Assembly: GCF_014648355.1 (NCBI RefSeq)
Contig: NZ_BMQY01000002.1
Coordinates: 580,389-644,388 of the forward strand
Reading direction: 5' to 3'
DNA: 64,000 bases
Source of the DNA: Couchioplanes azureus
GTDB taxonomy: Bacteria > Actinomycetota > Actinomycetes > Mycobacteriales > Micromonosporaceae
Shown: positions 32,193 to 40,322 of the stretch, piece by piece
Layout of the letters: each line of letters opens with the position of its first letter
Position numbering within the stretch: the stretch's first letter is position 1
The notes under the pieces: generated by a model
Databases searched by the model: none
What the model was told of the DNA's origin: nothing
Seen by the model: the letters and a program-made list of their open reading frames with translations, nothing else
Made by a program: the position numbers and the translations under genes

Positions 32193-32882
32193 TCAGGGCG
32201 CCAGGTGGTCGACGCTGTTGTAGCCGGCGAGGACCAGCCGCCCCGACGACCCGTCGAACCGGGTGATCGAGGCGTTGCGGACGGGACCGGCGCCGGCCAC
32301 CGCGGCCACGCCGTCCCAGTCCAGGCCCTCGATGACGCACCGCATCATGAGCACCACCGAGTCGTGCGCGACCACCACCACCCGCCGCCCGGCATGCTCG
32401 CGGTGCAGGTCGTCCAGGAAGGCGCCGACCCGCGCCGCGACGTCCTCGAACGCCTCCCCGTTCGGCGGCCGGTAGCGGAACTCGCCGAGGGCCGCCAGCC
32501 GGCCGGGCTCGTCCGGGAACCGCTGGGCGACGGCCGCCCGGGTCAGCATCTCCAGATCCCCGAGCAGCCGGTCGACCAGCCGCTCGTCGGTGGCCGGCGC
32601 CGGCAGCTCCAACCCGGAGGCCTCCGCGGCGATCCGCCAGGTCTCCCGAGCCCGCACGTACGGCGAGGTGACGACCACCTGAGGCAGCCGGGCGGCGGGA
32701 AGGCCGGCGAGCCACCGGCCGACCGCGCGAGCCTGCTCGGCTCCCAGCCGGGTCAACGCCACGTCCGCGTCCCGCCCGGACAGCCCGGACTCCAGCAACC
32801 CGGCCGCGTCGGCCTCGGGAAAGGCCACGTTGGAGGCACTCTGCCCATGACGGATCAGGACCAGCTCGGCGACGACACCCAC
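32193..32882 (-). CDS. Histidine phosphatase family protein
   Basis: This ~229-residue protein has the branch-1 signature LVLIRHGQSASN (phospho-His), an Arg pair with Glu in SPYVRARET and the distal catalytic HD in VVVVAHDSV. It would be a phosphatase or mutase-like enzyme; the insertion GLLESGLSGRDADVALTRLG is typical of actinobacterial members. The GTG at 32882 is preferred because TAGGGT lies 8 nt upstream and the catalytic strand is then near the N-terminus; an ATG at 32921 would add 13 residues. Confidence 0.87.
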   Translation of the reverse strand: MGVVAELVLIRHGQSASNVAFPEADAAGLLESGLSGRDADVALTRLGAEQARAVGRWLAGLPAARLPQVVVTSPYVRARETWRIAAEASGLELPAPATDERLVDRLLGDLEMLTRAAVAQRFPDEPGRLAALGEFRYRPPNGEAFEDVAARVGAFLDDLHREHAGRRVVVVAHDSVVLMMRCVIEGLDWDGVAAVAGAGPVRNASITRFDGSSGRLVLAGYNSVDHLAP

Positions 32883-32890
32883 GATCGCCA

Positions 32891-32896
32891 ACCCTA
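32891..32896 (-). promoter_or_regulatory. -10 element of a leaderless transcript (histidine phosphatase)
   Basis: TAGGGT on the minus strand lies 8 nt before GTG 32882. Confidence 0.45.
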
Positions 32897-33006
32897 TCCC
32901 CGGGTACGCCGCCGGCGTCATGCACGAGAACTCGGGCCGGCGGCCGAGCGCCAGGCGTCGCGCCCGGCGGCCGAGCGGAACGCACCGGCGGCCGCGCCAG
33001 CATGGG

Positions 33007-33639
33007 CTAGGGGTCGCGCACCAGGATGCGGACCGCCCGGGCGCGGGCGACGGCCTCCTCCAGCACGGCCCGCCGGGGCTCCGGCACGTCGAGGAAACGA
33101 TCGTGGCGGAGCGGCACGAGGGCGGCGAGCGCCGGGGCGGCGAGGATGGTGTCCACCGTCGTACGGTCGCCGCCCGTGACCAGGACGCTCAGGGCGCCGG
33201 CCTCGGGCAGCAGGACCCGCGCGGCGATGGCGGCCCCGTCCGCGGCGGCGGCCCTGGCCTGATTGTCCCGGCGGCGGGCGAAGCGCTGCTGCGACCAGCC
33301 GCCGGCCGCGGTCCGGCCCTGCACGTAATGCGTGTCGACCTTGGAGACGACGAGCTCGGGGCCGTCGGCGACACCGGCGGCCACGGCACCCTTGCGCGCC
33401 AGCAACAGCCCGACCCGGCGCGGCGCCGAGGCGTGAAGGCGCAGGTCCTCGAGGTCTGTCACGGACGGCGCACCGGGCGGCGCGGACAACTCGGCCGTGG
33501 CGCCGTCCGCACCCGTCAGCACGAGGCCCCGCACGGTGTGACCGCCGTGCCGCGACGAGAAGTTCTCCACCCACCGGTCCAGCCGCTCCGGGGGCACATC
33601 CACCCACCGTCCCCCACCGGCCGCCGGACGTGCGCTCAT
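33007..33639 (-). CDS. acVLRF1-like peptidyl-tRNA hydrolase (actinobacterial Vms1-like release factor)
   Basis: This 210-residue protein matches the actinobacterial Vms1/eRF1-like (VLRF1) family, proposed to release nascent chains from tRNA on stalled large subunits. The diagnostic loop is GGWSQQRFARRRDNQA (~residues 107-122), whose Gln corresponds to the catalytic Gln of Vms1/ANKZF1 and of release-factor GGQ loops. Flanking strands ARRVGLLLARKG and LVVSKVDTHYVQGR fit the RNase H-like core; VLVTGGDRTTVD follows. Start ATG 33639, TACGCT 7 nt upstream. Confidence 0.82.
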   Translation of the reverse strand: MSARPAAGGGRWVDVPPERLDRWVENFSSRHGGHTVRGLVLTGADGATAELSAPPGAPSVTDLEDLRLHASAPRRVGLLLARKGAVAAGVADGPELVVSKVDTHYVQGRTAAGGWSQQRFARRRDNQARAAAADGAAIAARVLLPEAGALSVLVTGGDRTTVDTILAAPALAALVPLRHDRFLDVPEPRRAVLEEAVARARAVRILVRDP

Positions 33640-33646
33640 GGGCCTC

Positions 33647-33652
33647 AGCGTA
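33647..33652 (-). promoter_or_regulatory. -10 element of a leaderless transcript (acVLRF1)
   Basis: TACGCT on the minus strand lies 7 nt before ATG 33639; the flanking TACGCTGAGGC is also seen upstream of the GH3 gene. Confidence 0.55.
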
Positions 33653-33666
33653 CGGCGACACGCCCC

Positions 33667-33895
33667 GCCGCCGAGATCCCCGCCCCCCGAGACGGCGCGG
33701 CGCCGCCGAGATCCCCGCCCCCGAGACGGCGCGGCGCCGCCGCCCGGCAGCCCTGCCCGGATCCGTCACCCGGTGACACTTGCACCGCACATCGTCCGAC
33801 CGCGCAGCCCGGCAGCGGGCCGGAAAGTTGTTCCCGCGGCGTCCTTCGCCGCGCAGCCCAACAACGTGCCGGAAAATGCCCCCCGTGCCGTTCGG
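33667..33895. repeat. Degenerate direct repeats in an intergenic region
   Basis: A ~35-nt unit (starting GCCGCCGAGATCCCC) occurs twice at 33667-33735, differing by one C. Further on, segments starting GCGCAGCCC and containing GCCGGAAA occur near 33803 and 33855 as a diverged direct repeat. The whole 33640-33948 interval has no supported gene. Confidence 0.7.
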
Positions 33896-33960
33896 TGGCG
33901 CAGGGCGACGGTGTCGTCCGGCAGTCGTCGGTGGCGGTTCGGAATGGCATGATCCGGCTC

Positions 33961-34644
33961 ATGACGCGATCGCTGGCCGACGAGGTCATGGAGAGGCTGG
34001 GCCGGTCCTACGAGGGCGCCCGCGACCCTGACCGGGCTGTACGCGCGGCGGCCTACATGCGTGACCAGTTTCCCTTCCTCGGGATCGCGAGCCCGGCCCG
34101 GCGCGCGCTCGATCGGGCCGTGGTCGCCGGGCTTCCCACTCCCACCGAAGAAGACCTCGCTGCGGTGGCGGCGGCTTGCTGGGAGCGCAGGGAACGGGAA
34201 TACCAGTACTTCGCCTGCGACTGGCTGCGAAGGCACGTGGCGGTGCCGGGGCCGGGCTTCCTGCCGACGGCCCGCTTCCTGGTCACCACGAAATCGTGGT
34301 GGGACACCGTCGACGCCCTGGCGTCCCATCTCGTCGGCGGTCTCGTCGCCTCCCATCCGGAGCTCGCCGCGCAGATGGATCTCTGGGTGGAGGACGACGA
34401 CATGTGGGTCGTCCGCACGGCGATCCTGCACCAGCTGACCTACGGCCGGCGGACGAACGCCGACAAGCTCTTCGGTTATTGCACGCGGCAGGCCGGTCAC
34501 CCGGACTTCTTCGTGCGCAAGGCCATCGGCTGGGCGCTACGCCAGTACGCCCGAACCGACGCCGAAGCGGTCCGCACTTACCTCTCCCGGCATCAGCACC
34601 TGCTGTCGCCGTTGTCCGTCCGCGAGGCCGCCAAGCACCTCTGA
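33961..34644 (+). CDS. DNA alkylation repair protein, AlkD family
   Basis: This ~227-residue HEAT-like glycosylase would excise bulky or cationic alkylated bases such as 3-methyladenine. The core FLVTTKSWWDTVDALASHLVG contains the AlkD-type Trp and catalytic Asp; helices such as DDMWVVRTAILHQLTYG and FFVRKAIGWALRQYAR are characteristic. The start is ATG 33961 or an in-frame ATG at 33949. It converges on the mycothiol-enzyme gene across a tandem repeat. Confidence 0.9.
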   Translation: MTRSLADEVMERLGRSYEGARDPDRAVRAAAYMRDQFPFLGIASPARRALDRAVVAGLPTPTEEDLAAVAAACWERREREYQYFACDWLRRHVAVPGPGFLPTARFLVTTKSWWDTVDALASHLVGGLVASHPELAAQMDLWVEDDDMWVVRTAILHQLTYGRRTNADKLFGYCTRQAGHPDFFVRKAIGWALRQYARTDAEAVRTYLSRHQHLLSPLSVREAAKHL

Positions 34645-34717
34645 ACCATCCGGACACGGCGAAGAGGTCACGCCCGCAGCGCCCGCACGGCCGCGACCCA
34701 CCAAAGGTCCAGGTGAG

Positions 34718-34813
34718 TGAGTCGCTGCCGGTGCCGGTCAGTTGGTCATCGTCGGTCCAGGTCAGTTAGTCGTTGTCGGTCCAGGTCAGTTAGTCGTTGT
34801 CGGTCCAGGTCAG
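34718..34813. repeat. Decaying 24-bp tandem array across a stop codon
   Basis: Four 24-bp units lie at 34718-34741, 34742-34765, 34766-34789 and 34790-34813. The last two are identical, the third from the gene has 3 changes and the outermost more. Each unit encodes LTWTDND plus a stop on the minus strand, so the gene's final seven codons and stop are repeated in frame. Confidence 0.95.
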
Positions 34814-35542
34814 GAGTTCGTCGACGGCTGAGGTGTCTCCCTTGACGACGACCGCGTCCGTGCCGATGCGGCCGTAGAGGAGTAGGAGGAGGTCGCTGGC
34901 CGGTGCGTGGATTGTGGCGAGGGGATCGCCGCTGGGGGCCGGGTTGGCCTTTGCGCCGGCGGGGGTGAGGTCGAGGAGCCAGGTGGGGCCTTCCACCGCG
35001 GACAGGGCGATGCGGGCCGGGCGGTGTGGCCATGGGCCCAGGCTGCCGAGGCTGGCGACCAGGAACTCGGAGATCGCGTCGACGGCGATCGCGGCGGGGA
35101 GGGGCTCTGCCTTGCCGGCGGCCTCCTGCGCGTCGTATGCGTGCACTGCCGCCTCCTGCACCTGGTGGCGGGCGACCGCTGCGACGGTCGTCGGGGCCTC
35201 GGAGGCCTTCCACCACGTCCAGCATTCGCGGTCGGGTGCGGCGGACCGCAGGGCGTCCAGCAGCAGGCGGGTGGACTCCGCCGACCAGGCCAGCAGGTCT
35301 GGCTGCGGGGCGGTGTCGCCGATGGCCTGGGCGGGTGGGGGATCCTCGGACGGTCCGGCCGCGACGGTCGCCGCCCAGAAGCGGTGGACCTTGCCGAGGT
35401 GGGCGGTCAGGTCACGCACCGTCCATTGCGGGCAGCCCGGCACCCGGGCTGTGGGACCGGCCATGGTCACCGCCTCGCGGAACGCGGTCGCGCGCTCGTC
35501 GATCTGGTCCAGCAGGTCCGGGTACGGCGGCGTCGAGGTCAT
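34790..35542 (-). CDS. Maleylpyruvate isomerase-family mycothiol-dependent enzyme
   Basis: This 250-residue protein has the DinB-like four-helix metal-binding domain: LTAHLGKVHRFWA (~45-57) and ARHQVQEAAVHAYDA (~128-142) supply the His ligands. A C-terminal domain (PTWLLDLTPAG ... LYGRIG) resembles the sterol-carrier-like half of mycothiol-dependent maleylpyruvate isomerase. The substrate is unknown; the family includes S-transferases and isomerases using mycothiol. The 3' end is duplicated as a 24-bp array. Confidence 0.83.
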   Translation of the reverse strand: MTSTPPYPDLLDQIDERATAFREAVTMAGPTARVPGCPQWTVRDLTAHLGKVHRFWAATVAAGPSEDPPPAQAIGDTAPQPDLLAWSAESTRLLLDALRSAAPDRECWTWWKASEAPTTVAAVARHQVQEAAVHAYDAQEAAGKAEPLPAAIAVDAISEFLVASLGSLGPWPHRPARIALSAVEGPTWLLDLTPAGAKANPAPSGDPLATIHAPASDLLLLLYGRIGTDAVVVKGDTSAVDELLTWTDND

Positions 35543-35845
35543 GCCCGTTTGTCTACCACCGGCCACCGACATTTCCGGGAACCGCAGGTCAGCGAATGTC
35601 CAGGAGTCGCGCCCCCGAGCCAACGCAGGGCACGGGATCCGGCGGCCGCGGAGTGGTGACGCGGGAAGCGACGGCCGCGGCCATGGCGGGTCCGGAAACG
35701 ACCACGCCGGCCGGCGCGGGGTCGCGCGGGCCGGCGTGACGACGTCTCTGGTCGGCGTTCCCGGGGTGCAGGAGCGGTGGAGCAAACCCTGACTGCCGGG
35801 CGCGCCAGCCGCGGCCGGCGCGTCGAGCGCGCCGGCCCGGTGCGG
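35543..35845. other. 303-nt intergenic region, no supported gene
   Basis: It lies between the mycothiol-enzyme start and the sufT stop. TAGACA 7 nt before the ATG at 35542 may be a leaderless -10. Nothing else is recognised. Confidence 0.5.
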
Positions 35846-36346
35846 TCAGACGTTGAAGCCGAGCGCCCGGAGCTGGTCCCGGCCGTCGTCGGTGATCTTG
35901 TCCGGGCCCCACGGCGGGAGCCAGACCCAGTTGATCCGGAAGTCCTTCACCAGGCCGCCGCCGGGGCCGGTGGTCAGGGCCTGGCGGGTCTGGTCCTCGA
36001 TCACGTCGGTCAGCGGGCACGCCGCCGAGGTCAGCGTCATGTCCAGGGTGGCGACGTTGTCGTCGTCGACGTGGACGTCGTAGACGAGGCCGAGGTCGAC
36101 GACGTTGATGCCGAGCTCCGGGTCGACGACGTCCTTCATCGCCTCCTCGACGTCGGCGACGGCGGCCTTGGCACCCGCGCCGCCGGCGGCCGGGGCCGCG
36201 GAGGAAGCCTGGTCCGCGGGGGCGGCACCCGCGCCCTCGGAGTCGTCCGGGGCGACCGGGGCCGTCGAGGCCCGCGACGTCGCGTCGTCCGGTCCGGCCG
36301 TCTCGGCCGCGTCCGCGGCGATCTCTTCCACAGTTCTGTCGGTCAT
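35846..36346 (-). CDS. sufT: SufT-type Fe-S assembly factor (DUF59/MIP18)
   Basis: This 166-residue protein has an Ala/Asp-rich N-terminal extension (~65 residues) and a MIP18/DUF59 domain: EEAMKDVVDPELGINVVDLG, LDMTLTSAACPL with the conserved Cys, and the C-terminal WVWLPPWGPDKITDDGRDQL. SufT-type proteins help mature Fe-S enzymes. It is the last gene of the suf operon; its ATG overlaps the sufU stop (ATGA). Confidence 0.92.
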   Translation of the reverse strand: MTDRTVEEIAADAAETAGPDDATSRASTAPVAPDDSEGAGAAPADQASSAAPAAGGAGAKAAVADVEEAMKDVVDPELGINVVDLGLVYDVHVDDDNVATLDMTLTSAACPLTDVIEDQTRQALTTGPGGGLVKDFRINWVWLPPWGPDKITDDGRDQLRALGFNV

Positions 36347-36789
36347 GCCGTCACCTCCGGGTTGATGCCCACACCGGCGCGCGCCGCGGCGTCCTTGAAG
36401 GCCATCCATGGCAGCAGCGCGCACTTCACCCGGGCCGGGTACTTCGCGACGCCGGCGAAGGCGATGCCGTCGCCGAGCATTTCCTCGTCCGGTTCCTTCT
36501 GGCCCCGGCTCTGCATCAGGTCGAGGAACTCCGCGTGGATCGCAAAGGCCTCGGCCACCGGACGGCCCTTGAGCAGCTCGTGCAGGACCGACGCCGAGGC
36601 CTGGCTGATCGAGCAGCCCACCCCGTCGTACGAGATGTCGGACAGGTCGCTGGTGACCCGGACGGTGATCTCGTCGCCGCAGGTCGGGTTCACGTGGTGC
36701 GCCTCGCCCTGGTACGGGTCGCGCAGCCCGCGCCCGTGCGGATGCTTGTAGTGGTCCAGGATGATGTCCTGGTAGAGCTGGTCGATCAT
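36343..36789 (-). CDS. sufU: Fe-S scaffold/sulfur acceptor SufU
   Basis: This 148-residue protein accepts sulfur from SufS. The three Cys are in NPTCGDEITV, GVGCSISQASAS and ARVKCALLPW, and the SufU-specific insertion between the second and third Cys (RGQKEPDEEMLGDGIAF region) is present. The start ATG overlaps the sufS stop by one base (TGATG). Confidence 0.95.
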   Translation of the reverse strand: MIDQLYQDIILDHYKHPHGRGLRDPYQGEAHHVNPTCGDEITVRVTSDLSDISYDGVGCSISQASASVLHELLKGRPVAEAFAIHAEFLDLMQSRGQKEPDEEMLGDGIAFAGVAKYPARVKCALLPWMAFKDAAARAGVGINPEVTA

Positions 36790-38018
36790 CAGGCGAACAC
36801 CCTCCGCACCTGCTCGAGACCGCGCGCCAGGGCGTCGATCTCGTCGGTCGTCGTATAGAGGTAGAACGAGGCTCGGGTCATCGCCGGCACCCCGTACCGG
36901 GTGCACACCGGGCGCGCGCAGTGGTGGCCCACTCTCACCTCGACGCCGAGGCTGTCGAGGATCTGCCCCACGTCGTGCGGATGTACCCCGTTCACCTCGA
37001 ACGACACCGTGCCGCCGCGCCCTTCCGGCGTGGCGGGGCCGTAGATGCGCACGCCCGGGACGTCGGTGAGCGCCTTCAGCGCGTACGCGGTGATCTCCTG
37101 CTCGTGGCGGTGCACGTTCTCCATGCCGAGCGCCGTCAGGTAGTCGACGGCGGCGCCGAGGCCGACGGCCTCGGTGATCGGCGGGGTGCCGCCCTCGAAG
37201 CGGGCCGGGGGCGGTGCGAACGTGGTGCCGCCGAGGCTGACCGTCTCGATCGTGGACCCGCCCGCGAGGAAGGGCGGCATCGACTCGAGCAGTGCCATGC
37301 GTCCCCAGAGCACGCCGATGCCGGTCGGGCCGAGCATCTTGTGGCCGGTGAACGCGATGAAGTCGGCGCCGAGGTCGCGGACGTCCACCGGGAAGTGCGG
37401 CACCGACTGCGAGCAGTCGAGCATGACCAGCGCGCCGACCTCGTGCGCGCGGGCGACGATGCGCGCCGGGTCGTTGATCGTGCCCAGGATGTTGGACATG
37501 TGCACGACCGAGACCAGCTTCGTCCGCTCGTTCACCAGGGAGGAGAGCTCGGACTCGTCGAGCCGGCCCTCGTCGGTGACGCCGAACCAGCGCAGGGTCG
37601 CGCCGGTGCGCTGGCAGAGCAGCTGCCACGGTACGAGGTTGGAGTGGTGCTCCATCTCGGAGACCACGATCTCGTCGCCGGGGCCGAGCGACAGGAACTC
37701 CGCCGCCGTCCACGCCACCAGGTTGATCGCCTCGGTGGAGTTCTTGGTGAAGACCACCTCGTCCGGCGAGGGCGCCCCGATGAACGCGGCGACCTTCGCG
37801 CGGGCCGCCTCGTACGCGGTGGTCGACTCGGTGCCCAGCGTGTGCACCGAGCGCGACACGTTGCCGTTGTGCCGCTCCTGGTGATCACGCATGGCGTCGA
37901 TCACCTGGCGCGGCTTCTGCGAGGTGTTGGCGCTGTCCAGGTAGACCAGCGGATGCCCGTTGATCTCCCGGCCCAGGATCGGGAAGTCGGCGCGAACCCG
38001 GGCCACGTCGAAGGTCAT
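36789..38018 (-). CDS. sufS: Cysteine desulfurase SufS
   Basis: This 409-residue group II cysteine desulfurase takes sulfur from cysteine for cluster assembly. The PLP Lys is in FTGHKMLGPTG (~residue 230) and the catalytic Cys in VGHHCARPVC (~372). EMEHHSNLVPW and the PLP-phosphate-binding segments are typical. It follows sufC by 27 nt. Confidence 0.96.
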   Translation of the reverse strand: MTFDVARVRADFPILGREINGHPLVYLDSANTSQKPRQVIDAMRDHQERHNGNVSRSVHTLGTESTTAYEAARAKVAAFIGAPSPDEVVFTKNSTEAINLVAWTAAEFLSLGPGDEIVVSEMEHHSNLVPWQLLCQRTGATLRWFGVTDEGRLDESELSSLVNERTKLVSVVHMSNILGTINDPARIVARAHEVGALVMLDCSQSVPHFPVDVRDLGADFIAFTGHKMLGPTGIGVLWGRMALLESMPPFLAGGSTIETVSLGGTTFAPPPARFEGGTPPITEAVGLGAAVDYLTALGMENVHRHEQEITAYALKALTDVPGVRIYGPATPEGRGGTVSFEVNGVHPHDVGQILDSLGVEVRVGHHCARPVCTRYGVPAMTRASFYLYTTTDEIDALARGLEQVRRVFA

Positions 38019-38045
38019 CTTGATCTCCCTAGGGACGGACCCGGC

Positions 38046-38810
38046 TCAGGCGCGGGCGCCGGCGACGTACCGCTCGTACCCCTCGGCCTCGAGCTGCTCG
38101 GCGAGCTCGGGGCCACCCTCCTGGACGATCTTGCCGGCCACGAAGACGTGCACGAAGTCGGGCTTGATGTAGCGCAGGATGCGGGTGTAGTGGGTGATCA
38201 GCAGCAGGCCGGTCTCGCCGGTCTCGCGGACCCGGTTGACGCCCTCGCTGACGATGCGCAGCGCGTCGATGTCGAGGCCGGAGTCGGTCTCGTCGAGGAT
38301 CGCCATCTTCGGCTTGAGCAGCTCCAGCTGCATGATCTCGTGCCGCTTCTTCTCACCACCGGAGAAGCCCTCGTTGACGTTGCGCTGGGCGAACGACGGG
38401 TCCATCTGCAGCTTCTCCATGGCGCCGCGCAGCTCGCCGGCCCAGGTACGCAGCTTCGGCGCCTCGCCGTCGATCGCGGTCTTGGCGGTACGCAGGAAGT
38501 TGGCCACCGACACCCCGGGCACCTCGACGGGGTACTGCATGGCGAGGAAGAGGCCGGCCCGGGCGCGCTCGTCGACGCTCATCTCCAGGACGTCCTCGCC
38601 GTCGAGGGTCACCGTGCCGCCGGTGATCTCGTACTTGGGGTGGCCCGCGATGGAGTACGCCAGGGTGGACTTGCCGGAGCCGTTGGGGCCCATGATGGCG
38701 TGGGTCTCGCCCGACTTCACGGTGAGGTCGACCCCGGCCAGGATCGGCTTCAGGTCGCCCTCGGGCAGCTTGACCGAAACCTGCAGGTCACGGATCTCCA
38801 GGGTGCTCAC
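38046..38810 (-). CDS. sufC: Fe-S assembly ATPase SufC
   Basis: This 254-residue ABC-type ATPase energises the SufBCD scaffold. Walker A is GPNGSGKSTL, the signature FSGGEKKRHEIMQ and Walker B MAILDETDSGLD. GTG 38810 overlaps the Rieske protein stop (GTGA). Confidence 0.97.
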   Translation of the reverse strand: MSTLEIRDLQVSVKLPEGDLKPILAGVDLTVKSGETHAIMGPNGSGKSTLAYSIAGHPKYEITGGTVTLDGEDVLEMSVDERARAGLFLAMQYPVEVPGVSVANFLRTAKTAIDGEAPKLRTWAGELRGAMEKLQMDPSFAQRNVNEGFSGGEKKRHEIMQLELLKPKMAILDETDSGLDIDALRIVSEGVNRVRETGETGLLLITHYTRILRYIKPDFVHVFVAGKIVQEGGPELAEQLEAEGYERYVAGARA

Positions 38811-39139
38811 GGCTCTACTCCATTACTCGGTGTCGTCGAAACGTAGATGTCGCCGTCGCGGATCTCGACGGGGAAGGTCGCCACCGGCTCGGTGGCGGGC
38901 GGTCCGGACGGCTCGCCGGTACGCAGGTCGAAGCGGGAGCCGTGCAGCCAGCACTCCAGGGTGCAGCCGTCGGTCTCGCCCTCGGAGAGCGCGACGGCCG
39001 CGTGGCTGCACTCGTCGCGCACGGCGTAGAAGTTGTCGTCGTCGGCGTGCACCACGGCGACGTCGACGCCGTTCACCTCGACGGAGATCGCCGTGCCCTT
39101 CGCCACGTCGGCGGCGGGCCCGACAAGCTCGAAGGACAT
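38807..39139 (-). CDS. Rieske [2Fe-2S] ferredoxin in the suf operon
   Basis: This 110-residue small Rieske protein has both cluster motifs: CSHAAVAL (Cys-x-His) and CWLHGSRFD. It resembles ferredoxin subunits of non-heme dioxygenases, and actinobacterial suf operons often carry one between sufD and sufC. It may provide electrons for cluster assembly; that role is inference. Confidence 0.93.
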   Translation of the reverse strand: MSFELVGPAADVAKGTAISVEVNGVDVAVVHADDDNFYAVRDECSHAAVALSEGETDGCTLECWLHGSRFDLRTGEPSGPPATEPVATFPVEIRDGDIYVSTTPSNGVEP

Positions 39140-39142
39140 GGC

Positions 39143-40276
39143 TCAGGCCCCCGCCTTCGCCAGCCGGGACTCGATGGCGTCGCCCAGGCGCTCGCGCAGC
39201 TCCTCGACCGGGATCTTGTTGACCAGCTCGGCGAAGAAGCCGCGGACGACGAGCTTGCGGGCCTCGAACTCGGGGATGCCGCGGGCCATCAGGTAGAAGA
39301 GCTGCTCGTCGTCGAAGCGGCCGGTGGCGCTGGCGTGGCCCGCGCCGGCGACCTCGCCGGTCTCGATCTCGAGGTTGGGCACCGAGTCGGCCCGGGCGCC
39401 GTCGGTCAGCACCAGGTTGCGGTTGATCTCGTACGTCTCCGTGCCGGTCGCCGCCGCCCGGATGAGCACGTCGCCGACCCAGACGGTGTGCGCCGACGCG
39501 CCTTGCAGTGCGCCGCGGTAGCCGACGTAGCTGCGGCAGTCCGGCACACTGTGGTCGACCAGCTGGCGGTGCTCGAGGTGCTGGCCGGCGTCGGCGAAGT
39601 ACAGGCCCCAGAGCTCGGCGTCGCCGCCGCGGCCGGTGTACTCCACGGAGGTGAACTGGCGGACCAGGTCACCGCCGAGGGCCACCTGCACGTGCTGGAC
39701 CCGGGCGTCCTTGCCGACCCGGAACTTGACGTGCTGGGCCTGGACCGAGCCGCCGTCCCACTCGGCGAGCGTGACGAAGGTGAGCTGGGCGCTGTCGCCG
39801 AGCACGACCTCGATGTTGTCGGCCAGGCTCGCCGTGCCGGTCTGCTCCAGCACGACGGTGACCTTGGCGAAGTTGCCGACCCGGACGTACGTGCGCGCGG
39901 CCGCGGCCTCGGCGCCCTGCCCGACGACGCGGATCACGGCGGCCGTGTCGGACACCGTCTCGGCGGCGACGTCGATCAGCGTCACCTCGGCCGCCGAGCC
40001 GTACGCCAGCGCGCTGATCCGGTCGAACGGCGTCAGCACCGGGTCGACCTTGCCCGCGTCGACCTGGGTGACCGAGATGCCCGCCGGCAGGTCGCCCGGG
40101 GCGTACCCGGGCGCCGCGCCGGTGAGCGAGTTCGCCGTGATCAGGGCGCCCAGCCGCTTGACCGGGGTGAAGCGCCACTCCTCCTCCAGGCCGGTGACGG
40201 CCGGGAAGTCGGTGACGTCGAAGGAACGCAGCACCTGCGACTTGGTGCTCGGCGGGGCCATGGCCTCGGTAGTCAT
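39143..40276 (-). CDS. sufD: Fe-S assembly scaffold protein SufD
   Basis: This 377-residue protein has the right-handed beta-helix core typical of SufD and the C-terminal ASATGRFDDEQLFYLMARGI and LVRGFFAEL motifs shared with SufB. It pairs with SufB and SufC. Start ATG 40276, 46 nt after sufB. Confidence 0.95.
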   Translation of the reverse strand: MTTEAMAPPSTKSQVLRSFDVTDFPAVTGLEEEWRFTPVKRLGALITANSLTGAAPGYAPGDLPAGISVTQVDAGKVDPVLTPFDRISALAYGSAAEVTLIDVAAETVSDTAAVIRVVGQGAEAAAARTYVRVGNFAKVTVVLEQTGTASLADNIEVVLGDSAQLTFVTLAEWDGGSVQAQHVKFRVGKDARVQHVQVALGGDLVRQFTSVEYTGRGGDAELWGLYFADAGQHLEHRQLVDHSVPDCRSYVGYRGALQGASAHTVWVGDVLIRAAATGTETYEINRNLVLTDGARADSVPNLEIETGEVAGAGHASATGRFDDEQLFYLMARGIPEFEARKLVVRGFFAELVNKIPVEELRERLGDAIESRLAKAGA

Positions 40277-40322
40277 CTCGTCCTTGTTCTCAGTCTTCTC
40301 GCGGGCCGGGGGGTGGGCGCGG

